From assembly GCF_023230885.1 (NCBI RefSeq), contig NZ_JALNWM010000156.1, forward strand, positions 1 through 8,320: 8,320 nt of DNA. Reading direction: 5' to 3'. The position numbers and the translations under genes are program-made. This DNA is from Desulfocurvus sp. (lineage in GTDB: Bacteria; Desulfobacterota; Desulfovibrionia; Desulfovibrionales; Desulfovibrionaceae). Below the pieces are notes generated by a model. The model was not told where the DNA came from and did no database searches. It saw nothing but the letters and a program-made list of their open reading frames with translations. Of the stretch, positions 6,789-8,320 are shown one piece after another; positions within the stretch are counted from its first letter, which is position 1; each line of letters begins with the position of its first letter.

Positions 6789-6803
6789 CGGGGCATCTCC
6801 CCG
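6789..6803 (-). terminator. possible weak terminator hairpin after the dksA-like gene
   Basis: Read on the minus strand, CGGGG (6803-6799) and CCCCG (6793-6789) form a 5-bp stem around AGATG, about 30 bases beyond the stop codon. There is no T tract, so this is at best a weak or Rho-assisted end, and read-through into the repeat array is possible. Confidence 0.25.
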
Positions 6804-6831
6804 CCCCCGGCGCGCCGCCCCGGCGGAGCGG

Positions 6832-7164
6832 TCAGGCGGCCACCAGCTCGCGGGCTGTCTGGCACTCGATGCAGAAGCGGGCCTGGGGCCGGGCCTTGAG
6901 CCGGGCCAGGCCGATGGGCTCGCCGCAGTCCTCGCACAGGCCGAAGCCCGGGGCCTTGAGCTTCTCCAGGGCGCGCAGGATGTCGCGCAGTTCGCGGGCC
7001 TCGCGCTCGCGCAGGATCACGTTGCAATGCACTTCGGCCAGCATGGTGGCGCAGTCGCTTTCGTCGGGGCAGCTGCGCACGGCGATGGGCAGCTCGCGCC
7101 CGCCCAGAAACGCCACCTTCTCCTCCAGGTAGGCCCGGATTTCCAGCTTGTCGTCGGCAGTCAT
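6832..7164 (-). CDS. DksA/TraR-family zinc-finger regulator
   Basis: A 110-residue member of the DksA/TraR family, which binds the secondary channel of RNA polymerase and modulates initiation, often together with ppGpp. The zinc finger is canonical: Cys77-x2-Cys80, then 17 residues, then Cys98-x2-Cys101, with C-terminal helix QTARELVAA. The N-terminal part is mostly helical and can form the coiled coil; DESDCA (34-39) at its turn matches the DxxDxA tip motif that DksA needs for activity. At 110 residues it is shorter than E. coli DksA (151) and longer than TraR (73), so it is probably a paralogue rather than housekeeping DksA. The ATG at 7162-7164 has GGGAGGA (7170-7176) as a ribosome site. 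It is transcribed in the same direction as the chemoreceptor but separated from it by a terminator. Confidence 0.9.
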   Translation of the reverse strand: MTADDKLEIRAYLEEKVAFLGGRELPIAVRSCPDESDCATMLAEVHCNVILREREARELRDILRALEKLKAPGFGLCEDCGEPIGLARLKARPQARFCIECQTARELVAA

Positions 7165-7189
7165 GGCAATCCTCCCGTGGTTGATTGCC
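7165..7189 (-). promoter_or_regulatory. leader hairpin enclosing the ribosome-binding site of the dksA-like gene
   Basis: On the minus strand, GGCAATC (7189-7183) and GATTGCC (7171-7165) form a perfect 7-bp inverted repeat with an 11-base loop, and the 3' arm ends on the base directly before the ATG. The ribosome site GGGAGGA lies in the last five loop bases and the first two bases of the 3' arm. Folding of this leader would therefore hinder ribosome binding, so translational control is a fair inference. No ligand, small RNA or protein partner is visible. Confidence 0.45.
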
Positions 7190-7222
7190 GCAGGAGTAGC
7201 CGCCCCGGGTTACAGGAAGATG

Positions 7223-7251
7223 ATGACACGCCGACTTCCCCGAGACGCCAA
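7223..7251 (-). promoter_or_regulatory. candidate promoter of the dksA-like gene
   Basis: On the minus strand, TTGGCG (7251-7246) and TGTCAT (7228-7223) are 17 bases apart, matching the sigma70 hexamers at four positions each. A transcript would start near 7216 and carry a leader of about 50 bases including the ribosome-site hairpin. The -35 element overlaps the T-rich end of the chemoreceptor terminator. The match is moderate and untested. Confidence 0.35.
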
Positions 7252-7282
7252 AACGAAGGGGGCGGCCCGCCGGACCGCCCCC
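7247..7282 (-). terminator. intrinsic terminator of the chemoreceptor gene
   Basis: On the minus strand GGGGGCGG (7282-7275) pairs with CCGCCCCC (7265-7258) around a 9-base loop, giving an 8-bp GC stem followed by TTCGTTTT (7257-7250). This is a good intrinsic terminator about 27 bases after the stop codon. A second hairpin lies between it and the stop codon. Confidence 0.75.
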
Positions 7283-7283
7283 A

Positions 7284-7305
7284 CCGCCCGTGCCCTTGCG
7301 GGCGG
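7284..7305 (-). other. second hairpin just after the chemoreceptor stop codon
   Basis: CCGCCCG (7284-7290) and CGGGCGG (7299-7305) form a perfect 7-bp stem with an 8-base loop that starts 3 bases after the stop codon on the minus strand. It has no T tract of its own; it may stabilise the mRNA 3' end or assist the terminator that follows. Confidence 0.45.
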
Positions 7306-7308
7306 GCC

Positions 7309-8320
7309 CTAGAGGAAGTGGATTTCCGCCCGGGCGGTGTCCGCGCCCTTGGGCGCCATCACGATGCGCACCTTGCGCCCGAAGAGTCTGGCCGCGCCGT
7401 TCAGGATACCCTCGAAGTAGGTGAACAGCGCCCGCTTGGAGTGGTAGTTCATGATCAGCACGTCGCCCTTGTCCTCGTAGGAGAAACGCGGCGGGGTGAT
7501 GCCGGGCTCCTCGCGGGTCAGCTCGGCGTGGGTGCGGTTCATGTTCAGGTAGAATTCCTTGAGGTCCGCCGTCTTGAAGTAGCGGCGGTAGAGCTTCTTG
7601 AACTCCCCGGGAGTATAGAAGCCGAACTCGTAGAGCACCTTGCCCTGGTCCAGGCCCTTGCGTTCGGCCACGATGCCGGCCATCTGCTCCAGGACCTTGT
7701 CGGGGTAGCTGCGGTTGGCCAGGAAGGTCGGGTCGCCCATCTCGCGGACCATGTGCTCGTACACCGCCTGCCCGTACTGCCCGCGCACGAAATCCTGCAT
7801 CATCTTGGGCAGGATGCCGCGCATCTCGGTGCTCGAGGCGGCCAGCCGCGAGCGGTCCTTGCCCAGCAGTTCCTCGAACAGCTCCTGCAACTCCGCCGCC
7901 AGCCCGGCCAGCTCCTTCACGGCCGAGGACGCGGCGCCCATGCCCTCGGCGGTGTCGCCAGCCACGGCGTTGACCTCCTCGATGGCGCGGTTGATCTCCT
8001 CGGAGGCCGCGGACTGCTCCTCGGAGGCGGCGGCGATGCTCTGGGCCTGCCCGGCGTTGTCGTCCACCAGCTGCACGATCTCCCGCAGGGCCCGGCCCGA
8101 CTCCCCGGCCAGGGACGTGGCGTCCCCCACCGCGCCCGCGGCGCTCTCCATGCTGCGCTGGTTGTCGCGCACTGCCTGCTGGATGGCCTTGATGACGTCG
8201 CCGACCTCCTTGGTGGCGGTCATGGTCTTCTCGGCCAGCTTGCGCACCTCGTCGGCCACCACGGCGAAGCCGCGCCCGGCGTCGCCCGCCCGCGCCGCCT
8301 CGATGGCCGCGTTCAGCGCC
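7309..8320 (-). CDS. methyl-accepting chemotaxis protein with C-terminal H-NOX heme domain (5' end outside the window)
   Basis: The visible part has 336 codons and an open frame to the window edge, so the start, any sensor or membrane segments and HAMP domain lie outside. It begins in the hairpin tip of a chemoreceptor signalling domain (LNAAIEAARAGDAGRGF, then VVADEVRKLAEKT), the CheA/CheW contact region, followed by a long returning coiled coil (to about residue 150 of the fragment). A complete H-NOX (heme NO/O2-binding) domain then fills 7824-7312, about 171 residues, starting MRGILPKMMQDFV. It keeps the proximal heme ligand His (codon 7528-7530, in RTHAELT), the ITPPRF segment after it, and the YxSxR propionate-binding motif YHSKR (7432-7446). 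The protein should couple gas binding at heme to CheA-dependent taxis. A Tyr (codon 7417-7419) sits at the place of the O2-stabilising Tyr140 of the Thermoanaerobacter H-NOX. Two hairpins follow the stop. Identity as an H-NOX chemoreceptor is firm; the ligand is inferred. Confidence 0.92.
   Translation of the reverse strand, partial: ALNAAIEAARAGDAGRGFAVVADEVRKLAEKTMTATKEVGDVIKAIQQAVRDNQRSMESAAGAVGDATSLAGESGRALREIVQLVDDNAGQAQSIAAASEEQSAASEEINRAIEEVNAVAGDTAEGMGAASSAVKELAGLAAELQELFEELLGKDRSRLAASSTEMRGILPKMMQDFVRGQYGQAVYEHMVREMGDPTFLANRSYPDKVLEQMAGIVAERKGLDQGKVLYEFGFYTPGEFKKLYRRYFKTADLKEFYLNMNRTHAELTREEPGITPPRFSYEDKGDVLIMNYHSKRALFTYFEGILNGAARLFGRKVRIVMAPKGADTARAEIHFL

Larger units (their letters stand above)
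6467..6831. other. GC-rich intergenic stretch between convergent genes, no gene seen
   Basis: No reading frame here looks like a protein: the open frames on both strands are rich in Pro, Arg, Ala and Gly, as expected from unconstrained high-GC sequence, and lack a ribosome site. Visible structure is limited to a shared 13-base block GCGGCCCGTCCGG (6498-6510 and 6561-6573), a tandem 13-base duplication (6720-6745), and a small hairpin (6789-6803) beyond the dksA-like stop. No promoter-like or AT-rich leader sequence is evident. Confidence 0.6.

Noticed and set aside
6357..6899. 180-codon plus-strand frame crossing the repeat array and the end of the dksA-like gene
   Set aside because: It has no ribosome site, translates repeat sequence and then runs antisense into a real gene; its composition is Pro/Arg/Ala-rich noise.

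Overview
The window is a very GC-rich bacterial chromosome segment that reads as a member of the Desulfovibrionaceae or a close relative. This rests on gene content: a cytoplasmic DUF3683-type FAD/iron-sulfur 2-hydroxyacid dehydrogenase of the kind found in sulfate reducers, a ruvX-mltG pair, a STAS/anti-sigma kinase pair, a short DksA-like protein, and a chemoreceptor carrying a heme-NO/O2-binding (H-NOX) domain. The lineage is an inference; there is no rRNA gene or other phylogenetic marker here.

Layout. A good sigma70-type promoter (22-50), with a palindrome over its -10 box, drives a 1187-residue flavin/iron-sulfur oxidoreductase (90-3653). Seven bases later comes ruvX (3661-4101), whose stop codon overlaps the GTG start of mltG (4098-5165); these three genes may be one transcript. 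After a 133-base gap with a weak terminator-like hairpin, a STAS anti-sigma-factor antagonist (5299-5628) and an RsbW/SpoIIAB-like ATP-binding kinase (5639-6049) form a partner-switching pair, closed by a strong 12-bp terminator hairpin (6066-6099).

From 6100 to 6831 there is no convincing gene. The first half holds six copies of a GC-rich repeat at a 58-61 base period. The four well-conserved copies are 26 or 28 bases long and are separated by exactly 33 bases of unrelated sequence each time. This has the geometry of a small CRISPR array, but the repeat length varies through a (GC)n core and no cas gene is in view, so it could instead be a family of hairpin repeats. The second half is GC-rich sequence with minor duplications.

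On the minus strand follow a DksA/TraR-family zinc-finger protein (6832-7164), with a perfect inverted repeat enclosing its ribosome-binding site right next to the start codon, and then the 3' part of a methyl-accepting chemotaxis protein (7309-8320, continuing beyond the window) that ends in a complete H-NOX domain. That domain keeps the proximal histidine, the YxSxR heme motif and a tyrosine at the place used for O2 binding in the Thermoanaerobacter (Caldanaerobacter) protein. A double hairpin and T-rich tract terminate the chemoreceptor transcript. The functional themes are 2-hydroxyacid (probably lactate) oxidation, cell-wall and nucleic-acid housekeeping, and signalling (partner switching, RNA polymerase modulation, gas-sensing taxis).
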